A stretch of 64,000 nucleotides of DNA from JAOUEA01 sp963825635 (GTDB taxonomy: Bacteria; Actinomycetota; UBA4738; HRBIN12), in assembly GCA_963825635.1 (NCBI GenBank), contig CAWGTU010000001.1, positions 1,612,001 to 1,676,000 on the forward strand. Direction: 5' to 3'. Every line of letters begins with the position of its first letter. Positions within the stretch are counted from its first letter, which is position 1. A program made the position numbers and the translations under genes. Below, piece after piece: positions 56,671-64,000 of this stretch. The notes under the pieces were generated by a model. That model was given only the letters and a program-made list of their open reading frames with translations, made no database searches and was not told where the DNA came from.

Positions 56671-57368
56671 TGCTCGTCACCCGGGCCGCCGTCGCCCGGC
56701 TGCTCGCCTGGCCGAGCTTGCGCACCGAACGGTGGCCGACGTTCGTCGTGGTGGCGCTCCTCGCCGCGGTCGTCGTGCGTCAGGGCGGTCGCGACGGGGA
56801 TGACCCATCGACGATCGCCCTGCCCGTCGCCACGGCGATGCTCGGCGCATGGCTCTGCTTCGCGTTCGAGGATGCCGCGGCGCACGTGACCTCTCCTTCA
56901 CCCACCCCACTGACGCTTCGACGGGCCGTGCGAGCGTCGATCGCCGTGGTTGCTGCCACGCTCGCATGGTTCGCGTGCACCTGGATCGGGCCGCTCGACG
57001 GCCCCACGTGGCCCATGACGGCGATGTTCGCCGGAGTCGCACTCGTCGCCCTGGCGTGCGCCGCGATCACGGCGCGCGTGATCCCCTCCGAGCGATCGGG
57101 CATCGCTGCCGTGTGTGGGGTGGTCGGGGTGAGCGTGGCCCTACCCTTCGTGCTCGCACTCGCCTTCGTCCGCCCGATCGCGATCGACCCCTCGCGGGTA
57201 CCGGTCGGCGACCCGGCGAGCTACTGGACCACGGTAGCCGCGGTCGCGGTCGTCGCGCTCGTTCTCGCGCATCGCGATCCCGCGCTGCCCGGCCCGGTCG
57301 CGTGGCTCCGATCGCGGCCCGGCAGGCTTCGAACGCCGCGGGCGGCGACCGCCCAGGGGTCGCGCTGA
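56670..57368 (+). CDS. Membrane protein of the ABC/sigma operon
   Basis: The 232-residue product has about six membrane helices (FVVVALLAAVVVRQ, AIALPVATAMLGAW-like, SIAVVAATLAWFACTW, AVCGVVGVSVALPFVLALAF). It has no motif of its own. Its place between the permease and the kinase, with one-base overlaps on both sides, suggests a second permease half or a coupling subunit. No named family is recognised with certainty. Confidence 0.78.
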   Translation: MLVTRAAVARLLAWPSLRTERWPTFVVVALLAAVVVRQGGRDGDDPSTIALPVATAMLGAWLCFAFEDAAAHVTSPSPTPLTLRRAVRASIAVVAATLAWFACTWIGPLDGPTWPMTAMFAGVALVALACAAITARVIPSERSGIAAVCGVVGVSVALPFVLALAFVRPIAIDPSRVPVGDPASYWTTVAAVAVVALVLAHRDPALPGPVAWLRSRPGRLRTPRAATAQGSR

Positions 57369-58657
57369 TGGATATCGGCAGCGGCTCCGCGCCGGCGATC
57401 GACGACGAGGTTGCGATCGTCGGTTCGGAGCCGCTCCTCGCGCGGGTGCTGGGGGCGATGCGCCTGCCGCCGTTCGTCCCCGGAGTGATCGCCGCGACGC
57501 CGTCCCTGCGCCTGCCGTGGCTCCTCGCGGCGGCAGCCGTGTCGTTCTTCGCCGCCTGGGGCGCGGCGGTGAACGACCAGGTGCTCGCGTTCCTCGTCGT
57601 GGCGCCGCTGATACCGGTCGCGGGGGTGGCGGCCGCGTACGGGCCATGGGCCGACCCGATGTTCGAGACCACGAGATCGACGCCGGTCTCCGGCTTCCAC
57701 ATCGTGCTCGCACGAACGATCGCGGTGGTGGCGACGTGCGTACCGCTCCTCACGATCTCGGCGCTCGTCGTGCCGGGATCCGACGCCAAGGCCCTGGCCT
57801 GGGTCGTGCCCGCCCTGGCCCTGTCGCTCGCGAGCCTCGTGATCTCGACGTTCACCTCGCTCCCGCGAGCCGCGATCGTCGTCGCCGGCATATGGTGCCT
57901 CCTCGTCGGCGCGGCGGGGGTAGCCGACGAGGTCGCGCTCCTCTTCGACGGCGGGGGGCAGCTGGCGTTCCTCGCGATCGCCGTCGGCGCGTCCTTCCTG
58001 CTCGCCCGGCGGCGGGAGCGGTTCGACATGGAGGGCCTGCGACGACGCCGAACGCTGGTCGACGCGGCCGATGCCGAGCGCCGTCGCATCGAGAGGAACA
58101 TCCACGACGGTGCCCAGCAGCAGCTCGTCGCGATCGGGGTGAAGGCGGGGCTCGCGCGCGCGTTCGTCGGGAGAGACCCCGATCGCGCGATCGCGATCAT
58201 CGACGAGCTGCGCGCTGACGCGCAGGAAGCCCTCGAAGGTCTGCGTGACATGACTCGCGGCGGATACCCACCGATCCTCGCCGATGAGGGGCTCGAAGCC
58301 GCGCTCACGCTGCAGGCGAAGCGCGCCGCCGTGCCGGTCACGCTCGAGGTCCGTGACGTCGGTCGGCTGCCGAAGCCCATCGAGATCGCCGTGTACTTCT
58401 GCTGCCTCGAGGCGATGCAGAACGCCGCGAAGTACGCCCACGCATCGGCGCTCACCGTCACGCTCAGGCGTTCGGTCGACGAGGTCACGTTCTCTGTTCG
58501 CGACGACGGCATCGGGTTCGACCCCACCACAGTTCGGCGAGGCGTCGGCATGCGGAGCATGTCCGACCGGATAGAGACGCTCGAGGGCTCGGTGGACGTG
58601 CGGTCGGCATCGGGTCGGGGCACGGTCGTGGCGGCCCGCGTTCCGCTCACGCGGTAG
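57368..58657 (+). CDS. Membrane histidine kinase (HisKA_3 type) with the anti-sigma membrane fold
   Basis: The 429-residue protein starts with about six membrane helices (residues 40-220) that match the anti-sigma factor's domain: ATPSLRLPW, LIPVAGVAAAYGP and PGSDAKALAWVVPAL in both order and spacing. The kinase core has ERRRIERNIHDGAQQQLVAI with His246 as phosphoacceptor, the N box NAAKYAHAS, G1 DDGIGFDP and G2 GVGMRSMSDR. This is the NarX/DesK type, which normally pairs with a NarL-type regulator; none is nearby. It ends the operon, nine bases before a hairpin. Confidence 0.92.
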   Translation: MDIGSGSAPAIDDEVAIVGSEPLLARVLGAMRLPPFVPGVIAATPSLRLPWLLAAAAVSFFAAWGAAVNDQVLAFLVVAPLIPVAGVAAAYGPWADPMFETTRSTPVSGFHIVLARTIAVVATCVPLLTISALVVPGSDAKALAWVVPALALSLASLVISTFTSLPRAAIVVAGIWCLLVGAAGVADEVALLFDGGGQLAFLAIAVGASFLLARRRERFDMEGLRRRRTLVDAADAERRRIERNIHDGAQQQLVAIGVKAGLARAFVGRDPDRAIAIIDELRADAQEALEGLRDMTRGGYPPILADEGLEAALTLQAKRAAVPVTLEVRDVGRLPKPIEIAVYFCCLEAMQNAAKYAHASALTVTLRRSVDEVTFSVRDDGIGFDPTTVRRGVGMRSMSDRIETLEGSVDVRSASGRGTVVAARVPLTR

Positions 58658-58665
58658 GCTGGAGT

Positions 58666-58684
58666 CCTCGGGACCCACCCGAGG
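58666..58684 (+). terminator. Hairpin closing the sigma/ABC/kinase operon
   Basis: A perfect 7-bp stem CCTCGGG/CCCGAGG with a five-base loop starts nine bases after the kinase stop. No T-run follows. Confidence 0.5.
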
Positions 58685-58767
58685 GTTCGCGCAGAGCGAT
58701 CACGACGGCCCGCCTCTCGCCGCCACTCGCCCCCACGGATCCACGCCGCACCGCGAAGGGGAATGCC

Positions 58768-58962
58768 GTGACGAAGGCACGAGGGATCGATCGGGTGCAG
58801 TACGGGCCACCGGGATCGGGCAAGGGCGCGACCTCTCGGGCCTCACACGGCCGACTCTGCGACGAGCCCGGATGCACGACCGTGCTATCCACCTACAACG
58901 CATCGACGACGTGCTGGCTGCACACCGGGGCGACCCCGAAACATCCGCTCGCGCGTTCTTGA
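58768..58962 (+). CDS. Small Cys/His zinc-binding protein
   Basis: The 64-residue product has CDEPGCTTVLSTYNASTTCWLH, a C-x4-C-x12-C-x2-H pattern that I associate with small actinobacterial zinc-knuckle proteins of unknown role. GAAGGGG lies before the GTG start. It is 22 bases upstream of the GcvT-family gene on the same strand and may be transcribed with it. Confidence 0.65.
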   Translation: MTKARGIDRVQYGPPGSGKGATSRASHGRLCDEPGCTTVLSTYNASTTCWLHTGATPKHPLARS

Positions 58963-58984
58963 CCGTCAACGAACGGAACGCCGC

Positions 58985-60085
58985 GTGAACGACGACGTCC
59001 GCCGCACGGCCTTCGACCGCCCACAGCGCGCGCTGGGCGTCGTCCAACACCTCGACCGCGAAGGCTGGTACTGGCCCGAGCATTTCGGCGACCCCGTCGC
59101 CGAGCACCACGCGATCCGTCACGACGTCGGCGTCTGGGATCCCTCGCCGCTGCGCAAGGTGGCGTTCAGCGGCCCCGACGCCGTGAAGGCGGCCGACCGC
59201 ATCTTCACGAACGATATCCGCGGCCTCGAGATCGGGCAGGTGCGGTACACGGCGTTCTGCGACGAGAACGGCAAGATGCTCGGTGAGTGCACCGTCTTCA
59301 GGACCGCCGACGATCGGCTCATGGTGGTCACCGCGCTCGATTCCGATCTCGATCATTTCAGGGCTGTCGCCGACGGCTTCTCGGTCGAGATCGAGGCCAC
59401 GACGAGGTCGATCCCCCAGCTCGGGATCAGCGGTCCTCGCTCGCGCGAGATCCTCCAGGGTCTGACCGATGCCGACGTCTCCGGGCTCCGCTACTTCCGC
59501 TTCTGGCCGGAACAGGTGAAGGTCGGTGGCGTCCCGTGCATGGTGTCGCGAACGGGATACTCGGGCGAGCTCGGGTTCGAGCTCTTCTGCTCGCCGGACG
59601 GGGCCGAGCAGCTTTGGGACGCGGTGGTCGGAGCCGGCGCGAGGCCTTTCGGGTTGGCGGCGGTCGAGACGATCAGGATCGAGTCCGGGCTGCTCTTCAT
59701 CGGACGCGACTACTTCCAGCATGCGACGAGCCCGTACGACGTGGGGCTCGACAAGGTCGTCCGCGTCGACAAGGCTGAGTTCTGCGGCAAGGACGCGCTC
59801 GCTGCCGAGGCGGCGAGTCCGCCTCACCGGTTCGTCACCCTCGTCGTCGACGGAGCGGTTCCGGAGTACGGCGCCGCCGTCACGAAGGACGGCGAGACGG
59901 TCGGCACGCTGACGAGCCCGTGCGAGAGCCCGACCCTCGGAAGGGTCATCGGACTGACGGTGCTGCGCACCGACCTCGCCCGCGACGGGGAGAGCGTCGA
60001 GGTCTCGGTCGAGGGCGGGACCGCGCCTGCGACGGTCGCACCGGTGCCCCTCTATGACACCGAGAGGCAACGCCCGCGAGCGTAG
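58985..60085 (+). CDS. GcvT-family folate-dependent aminomethyl/demethylase protein
   Basis: The 366-residue protein has the GcvT fold: IRHDVGVWDPSPLRKVAFSG, DAVKAADRIFTNDIRGLEIG and GQVRYTAFCDENGKMLGECT (folate-binding loop). GISGPRSREILQGLTDADV, SRTGYSGELGFELFC and AVETIRIESGLLFIGRDYF follow, with GRVIGLTVLR in the C-terminal barrel. No other glycine cleavage genes are near, so this is more likely a DmdA-, sarcosine- or dimethylglycine-type demethylase acting with tetrahydrofolate than glycine cleavage T protein. The start is GTG. Confidence 0.88.
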   Translation: MNDDVRRTAFDRPQRALGVVQHLDREGWYWPEHFGDPVAEHHAIRHDVGVWDPSPLRKVAFSGPDAVKAADRIFTNDIRGLEIGQVRYTAFCDENGKMLGECTVFRTADDRLMVVTALDSDLDHFRAVADGFSVEIEATTRSIPQLGISGPRSREILQGLTDADVSGLRYFRFWPEQVKVGGVPCMVSRTGYSGELGFELFCSPDGAEQLWDAVVGAGARPFGLAAVETIRIESGLLFIGRDYFQHATSPYDVGLDKVVRVDKAEFCGKDALAAEAASPPHRFVTLVVDGAVPEYGAAVTKDGETVGTLTSPCESPTLGRVIGLTVLRTDLARDGESVEVSVEGGTAPATVAPVPLYDTERQRPRA

Positions 60086-60232
60086 GTGCTCCCGCTCGAA
60101 GGATCCTGATCTTGGAACCGATGCGCCGTAGCTGACCTCGTGCGGGGTTCAGTCGAGGCCATCCCCTGCCGAAACACCATGTGCGTGCCGGGCAGACCGG
60201 CCGCCCGAAGTCAGAGCATGGGAGGCCGGTGC

Positions 60233-61216
60233 GTGAGTGACACGATGACACAGACCCAGGGCGCGACCGATCGGGTCGGCTACGGGTCGCTGCTCGACCA
60301 GGTGATCGCGCGGTTCCGTGAGCAGAATCCGGGGTTCCTGATCGGCGACGACGTCATCCGCCGTTACCACCTCGCGATGCAGTCCCGCGGGTTCGTGATC
60401 CTCTCGGGCGCGAGCGGCACGGGCAAGACGTGGCTCGCGCAGGCCTACGCCGACGCGATCGGCGCCCGTCCGAAGCTCGCCGCCGTCGACCCGAGCTGGT
60501 CCTCGAACGAAGACCTCCTCGGCTACCTCTCCCCGCTCGACGGCTTCTACCACCACACGCCGTTCAGCGAGTTCGTGCAAGAGTCCGCACGGGAGTGGAC
60601 CTCCGCCGACCTCGCCGGGCGCACGGCGCGCGAGTTCCACGTGATCCTCGACGAGATGAACCTCGCTCGCGTCGAGCACTACTTCTCGCGGTTCCTGTCG
60701 GCGATGGAGGTGCGCTCGCGTGAGGGCATCGCTCGGCTCGACCTGGCACCCGGTCACACGGTCGAGCTGACGCCGAACCTGCGGTTCGCCGGCACCGTGA
60801 ACATCGACGAGACGACCCATGGATTCGCCGACAAGGTCTACGACCGCGCGCAGCTGCTCGAGCTGCCCCTGCAACGCAGCTACGTGGTCGAGTACATCGC
60901 TGACGAACCCTACGGCGACGTGCTGCTGCGCGTCTGGGATGCGTTGCGCCCGATCGCCCCGTTCGGGTTCCGCGTGCTCGAGGAGATGCATCACTACGTG
61001 ATCGCGGCCGGAGAGGTGGGCGTCGACTGGGAGGTCGCGCTCGACGAGCAGTTCGTGCAGAAGGTGCTGCCGCGCGTGCGCGGCGCCGACGGACGTCTCG
61101 ACGAGGGACTCGGCGATTTCCTGCAAGCGCTCGGGGACGGGTTCCCGCTCGCGCGCGCGAAGGTCGAGACGATGCGCGAGGACTACGCGACCCATGGCTT
61201 CGCCAGCTATTTCTGA
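60233..61216 (+). CDS. McrB-like single-domain AAA+ ATPase
   Basis: The 327-residue protein is one AAA+ domain of the McrB type: Walker A GASGTGKTWLAQAYADAIG near residue 60, Walker B FHVILDEMNLARVEHYF near 140 and sensor 1 FAGTVNIDETTHGFADKVYD. The DEMNLA and GTVN patterns are typical of McrB-like GTPases/ATPases. It lacks a DNA-binding N-terminal domain. The GTG at 60233 is chosen because GGAGG stands eight bases upstream. The next gene overlaps by 23 bases, as in McrB-McrC pairs. Confidence 0.85.
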   Translation: MSDTMTQTQGATDRVGYGSLLDQVIARFREQNPGFLIGDDVIRRYHLAMQSRGFVILSGASGTGKTWLAQAYADAIGARPKLAAVDPSWSSNEDLLGYLSPLDGFYHHTPFSEFVQESAREWTSADLAGRTAREFHVILDEMNLARVEHYFSRFLSAMEVRSREGIARLDLAPGHTVELTPNLRFAGTVNIDETTHGFADKVYDRAQLLELPLQRSYVVEYIADEPYGDVLLRVWDALRPIAPFGFRVLEEMHHYVIAAGEVGVDWEVALDEQFVQKVLPRVRGADGRLDEGLGDFLQALGDGFPLARAKVETMREDYATHGFASYF

Positions 61217-61739
61217 GCGGGTTCCCGACGAGGCAGCGGTCTCGGCCCCGATCGACGTACTGAAGGGCATCGTGCGAGGGGTCGACGGGCGTCCCGGTCT
61301 CGTGGACGTGCTCCCGCGGCTGCAGGAACGCCACCGCCTCGACCTGGTCCGCGTGGAACGCTGGACCTCCGGCGACCTCGCTCGTCATCCCGAGCCTCGC
61401 GAGCTGATCCGCAGCCGGCGACGCCCCGGCAACCTCGACGAGCACGGCCGCCTGAAGCGTGTGTTCGACGCGCGGAGGGTGCTGACCCCCGACATCCACG
61501 AGAACCGGGTGGTGCTGCATGCCGTGCGAGAGGTGCGCAGGGCGCTCGAGGCGAGCGAGGACCCGTCGGCCGCGGAGGCCCTCTTCGAGCTCGACGCCGC
61601 GATCGCTCAGACCTCGTACCTCGAGGACGTGGGGCGGTTGCGAGGGCTGCCGGGCGTGCCGACCGCGACGCTGGCGGGGGATCCGCTGTATCGGACCGTA
61701 TACCAGGCTTGGCTCACGCTCCGGCGATCGCTCGATTGA
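61194..61739 (+). CDS. DUF2357/McrC-like partner protein without nuclease domain
   Basis: The 181-residue protein resembles the DUF2357 part of McrC-type partners: PRELIRSRRRPGNLDEHGRL, HENRVVLHAVREVRRAL, TSYLEDVGRLRGLPGVP and GDPLYRTVYQAWLTLRRSL. Relatives that I know continue with a PD-(D/E)XK nuclease domain after such a DPxYRxxY segment; here the protein stops there. The following sequence codes for a membrane protein on the other strand, so the nuclease part is absent. The ATG lies inside the upstream gene (23-base overlap). Confidence 0.65.
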   Translation: MASPAISERVPDEAAVSAPIDVLKGIVRGVDGRPGLVDVLPRLQERHRLDLVRVERWTSGDLARHPEPRELIRSRRRPGNLDEHGRLKRVFDARRVLTPDIHENRVVLHAVREVRRALEASEDPSAAEALFELDAAIAQTSYLEDVGRLRGLPGVPTATLAGDPLYRTVYQAWLTLRRSLD

Positions 61740-61749
61740 GCGGCCTACC

Positions 61750-62394
61750 TCAGAACGCCTTCGGGAAGGTGGCGAGGAAGACCATGCCGACCACGAGCAC
61801 GACGCTCGCCATGCAGATCATCGTGAGCTGGAGCGCATACCTCCTCGATTTCGGTGCGAGGCCCGCGAACAGCAACACCGAGGCGAACAGGACGGCCAGC
61901 AGCACGTAGTTGTCGGATCGCTGATTGTTGGTGAGCGCGTCCGCGAATCTCACTTCGGCCTGCTCCTGTAGGTCCAGGGACTCGACTTCGGCCGCTCGCA
62001 CGTACTCGGGCATGGCGAAGGGGGAGTTGGGCGCGGTCTCGAGGTCATCGCGAGCGAGGGCGATCCATGCCTCGAGAGCGGGCTTGAACTCTTCGCGAGC
62101 ACGCTCCCGGTAGAAATTCTCGAGCTTCCGATCGCCAGTCGCGAACGCGTCCACGATCTGCTCGAACACCGAGACGTCGACGATCGTCAATTGGCCGGCG
62201 AGGGTCGACTGGCGAACCGACTCCTGCCGCAGCCCGCCTGCCTGCGCGTAGGCAGTCGCTTGCTCGCCGCTCCACTTCGCAGACTGGAACGCCGACCATG
62301 CCGCGAGCACCGTCGCGATCGAGAGCAGCACGGCGCTCGCGATATCGATGCGCCGCTCTCTCCGGTTCTCCGCCTCGAGCGCTTCCTCACCCAT
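61750..62394 (-). CDS. DUF4337-like membrane protein
   Basis: The 214-residue protein has one N-terminal helix (IASAVLLSIATVLAAWSAFQ), a long soluble middle part rich in Glu/Arg that may be coiled coil (FYRERAREEFKPALEAW), and two C-terminal helices (YVLLAVLFASVLLFAGLA, LTMICMASVVLVVGMVFLA). This is the layout of DUF4337 proteins, whose role is unknown. It converges on the McrB/DUF2357 pair. Confidence 0.75.
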   Translation of the reverse strand: MGEEALEAENRRERRIDIASAVLLSIATVLAAWSAFQSAKWSGEQATAYAQAGGLRQESVRQSTLAGQLTIVDVSVFEQIVDAFATGDRKLENFYRERAREEFKPALEAWIALARDDLETAPNSPFAMPEYVRAAEVESLDLQEQAEVRFADALTNNQRSDNYVLLAVLFASVLLFAGLAPKSRRYALQLTMICMASVVLVVGMVFLATFPKAF

Positions 62395-62476
62395 GTGTCC
62401 TCCACTGCCGATGGCACGGCGACTGGCAGCGCCGAATCCTACCGTGCTGGGGGATCCGTCCCAGCTCTTCGAGCGG

Positions 62477-63334
62477 TCAGGCGCCCATCGGGTGCCAGAC
62501 GGTCTTGGATTCGGTGAAGGCCGTGATCTCGTACGGGCTCTGTGCCGCGTCGTCGAAGGGATCGGACCCGGGCGCCCGGTGCACGCGCTTCACGTTCTCA
62601 GCGGCCGCGCGTTCGGTGTCGGCGAGCAGGTCGTCGGGCACGCCGGTGACGTCGAGGCCGTTCACGTCCATGTGGCTCGCGAGCCACGGCACGAGCTCGG
62701 CGGTGCGTCCCGTGAGGATGTTCACGACGCCTGCCGGCACGTCGCTCGTCGCGAGCACCTCGGCGAGCGAGACCGCCGGCAGCGGCGAGCGCTCGCTCGC
62801 GATCACGACCGCGGTGTTGCCGCTCACGATCGCTGGCGCCAGCCGCGAGACGAGGCCGAGCAAGGCCTGGTCGCCGGGGGCGACGATGCCGACCACGCCG
62901 GTCGGCTCGGGCAGCGTGAAGTTGAAGTAGGGCCCGGCGACCGGGTTCGTGGCGCCGACCACCTGCGTGAGCTTGTCGGCCCACCCCGCATACCAGACCC
63001 ACCGGTCGATCGAGGCGTTCACGCCACGTGAGGGGTCGGTCGCCCCCGCGTCCGCCAGCTCGGCCTCGAACTGAGCGCGCCGACCCTCCATCATCTCGGC
63101 GACCCGGTAGAGGATCTGTCCCCGCAGGAAGGCGGTGGCGCCCGACCAGCCAGGGAACGCACCGCGGGCGGCGACGACCGCTTCCCGTAGGTCCTTGCGA
63201 GACGCTTGTGACACCTGGGCGAGCGGCTTGCCATCGTGCGCGGTCACCTCGTAGGAGCGTCCGCTCTCGCTACGAGGGAACGCTCCGCCGATGTACAGCT
63301 TGGCCGTGCGACGGACCTCGACGCGACCGGTCAT
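62477..63334 (-). CDS. Half-length aldehyde dehydrogenase-family protein lacking the catalytic part
   Basis: The 285-residue protein matches only the N-terminal coenzyme-binding half of aldehyde dehydrogenases: KLYIGGAFPRSESGRSYEV, RGQILYRVAEMMEGRRAQF, NFTLPEPTGVVGIVAPGD, AIVSGNTAVVIASE and VPAGVVNILTGRTAELV. It stops before the region that carries the catalytic Cys. The ATG overlaps the stop of the full-length aldehyde dehydrogenase gene by four bases (ATGA). Such full-plus-short pairs are known in Actinobacteria; the short partner may be a structural or regulatory subunit. Confidence 0.85.
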   Translation of the reverse strand: MTGRVEVRRTAKLYIGGAFPRSESGRSYEVTAHDGKPLAQVSQASRKDLREAVVAARGAFPGWSGATAFLRGQILYRVAEMMEGRRAQFEAELADAGATDPSRGVNASIDRWVWYAGWADKLTQVVGATNPVAGPYFNFTLPEPTGVVGIVAPGDQALLGLVSRLAPAIVSGNTAVVIASERSPLPAVSLAEVLATSDVPAGVVNILTGRTAELVPWLASHMDVNGLDVTGVPDDLLADTERAAAENVKRVHRAPGSDPFDDAAQSPYEITAFTESKTVWHPMGA

Positions 63335-64000
63335 CGCGGGCCTCCGTCGAACGTCAGGTAGGGCTCGAGGCCGTGCAGGCCGCCTTCGCGGCCGAAGCCG
63401 CTCTCCTTGTATCCGCCGAACGGCGACGTGGGATCGAACCGATTGAACGTGTTCGCCCACACGACGCCGGCGCGCAGGCGTGAGGCCATGTGCAGGATGC
63501 GCGAGCCCTTCTCGGTCCAGATGCCGGCCGACAGACCGTACGGGGTGTTGTTCGCCTTCTCGACCGCCTCGTCGACCGTGCGGAAGGTGAGGATCGACAG
63601 CACCGGGCCGAAGATCTCCTCGCGCGCGATGCGGTGAGACTGCGAAACGCCGGTGAACAACGTCGGTCGGAACCAGAACCCTCGCTCGGGCAGGTCGCAC
63701 TCGGGCTGGTAGATCTCGGCGCCCTCCTCGACGCCCGACTCCACGAGCTCCTCGATCTTCGTGAGCTGGGCCTTCGAGTTGATCGCGCCGACGTCGGTGT
63801 TCTTGTCGAGCGGATCGCCGACGCGCAGCGTCTGCAGGCGGTCCTTCAGCTTGTCGAGCAGCACGTCGAAGATCGGCTCCTGCACGAGCAGTCGCGACCC
63901 GGCGCAGCAGACGTGGCCCTGGTTGAAGAAGATGCCGTTGATCACGCCCTCGACCGCCTGATCGAGCGGCGCGTCCTCGAAGACGACGTTCGCGGCTTTG
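63331..64000 (-). CDS. Aldehyde dehydrogenase, 5' end outside window
   Basis: The visible 222 residues are the C-terminal half of an aldehyde dehydrogenase. They include NGIFFNQGHVCCAGSRLLVQ with the catalytic Cys, VGAINSKAQLTKI, a RPTLFTGV segment, EEIFGPVLSILTF with its cofactor-binding Glu, and FGGYKESGFGREGG. The frame is open at the window edge, so the gene begins downstream of 64000. It oxidises an aldehyde with NAD(P)+. It is coupled by a four-base overlap to the half-length paralogue. Deoxynucleoside catabolism (next to deoC) is a known context for such pairs, which cannot be tested here. Confidence 0.93.
   Translation of the reverse strand, partial: KAANVVFEDAPLDQAVEGVINGIFFNQGHVCCAGSRLLVQEPIFDVLLDKLKDRLQTLRVGDPLDKNTDVGAINSKAQLTKIEELVESGVEEGAEIYQPECDLPERGFWFRPTLFTGVSQSHRIAREEIFGPVLSILTFRTVDEAVEKANNTPYGLSAGIWTEKGSRILHMASRLRAGVVWANTFNRFDPTSPFGGYKESGFGREGGLHGLEPYLTFDGGPR

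Overview
The window is about 64 kb of very GC-rich DNA (roughly 70 percent by eye), densely coded on both strands, with many GTG and TTG starts and many 1- or 4-base gene overlaps. Its gene set (Lhr beside Nei2, a short primary sigma factor next to dnaG, dgt and ppdK, a glycyl-tRNA synthetase/uppS/recO run, zinc-finger anti-sigma factors, nitrobindin) points to an actinobacterium (Actinomycetota). It is probably not Streptomyces or Mycobacterium but a deeper or uncultured lineage; this placement is inference from gene content. Several frames are broken by single-base shifts (urease gamma-beta, an amidohydrolase, a beta-helix protein), which may be real decay or assembly error.

Layout. 1-11 kb: the end of a hydrolase-cyclase signalling protein, a PhnD-like binding protein, an AEC permease, tRNA-Val, a proton antiporter, a divergent urease-like locus without accessory genes, a DUF4397 secreted protein, a frameshifted YtcJ-type amidohydrolase, and two genes facing each other that encode polymer-like repeat proteins. 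11-20 kb: lhr-nei2 DNA repair pair, gamma-glutamyltransferase, nitrobindin and a MOSC protein. 19.7-22.2 kb: a three-gene exported-protein cassette containing an acidic and a very basic paralogue separated by a 14-bp perfect hairpin. 22-26 kb: a P1B-5-type metal ATPase with a hemerythrin tail, then a 1.1-kb segment bounded by an intact tRNA-Met and a 31-bp copy of its 3' end, containing a decayed beta-helix gene. 26-37 kb: fumC, an AraC-type regulator, sulfurtransferase, exonuclease III, a secreted protein with a good promoter, a very large soluble-adenylyl-cyclase-like protein, a beta-propeller lipoprotein, a His-rich small protein and tRNA-Asn.

37-53 kb is the core housekeeping part: a type IV pilin-like protein, rpoD, dnaG, dgt, a YdcF-like protein, secreted proteins including an M15 peptidase, ppdK, a lone cyclic-nucleotide-binding domain, a gluzincin-like lipoprotein, glyS, uppS and recO. 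53.6-58.7 kb is a tightly overlapping six-gene operon: ECF sigma factor, membrane anti-sigma factor, ABC ATPase, two membrane proteins and a histidine kinase. The membrane parts of the anti-sigma factor and of the kinase are homologous to each other, so two output systems appear to share one sensor fold around one transporter. This is the most interesting candidate system in the window. 58.7-64 kb: a small zinc protein, a GcvT-family enzyme, a McrB-like AAA protein overlapping a DUF2357-like protein that lacks a nuclease, a DUF4337-like membrane protein, and a tandem pair of aldehyde dehydrogenases, one half-length and one running off the window.

Two class III cyclase proteins and a lone cNMP-binding protein suggest active cAMP-type signalling.
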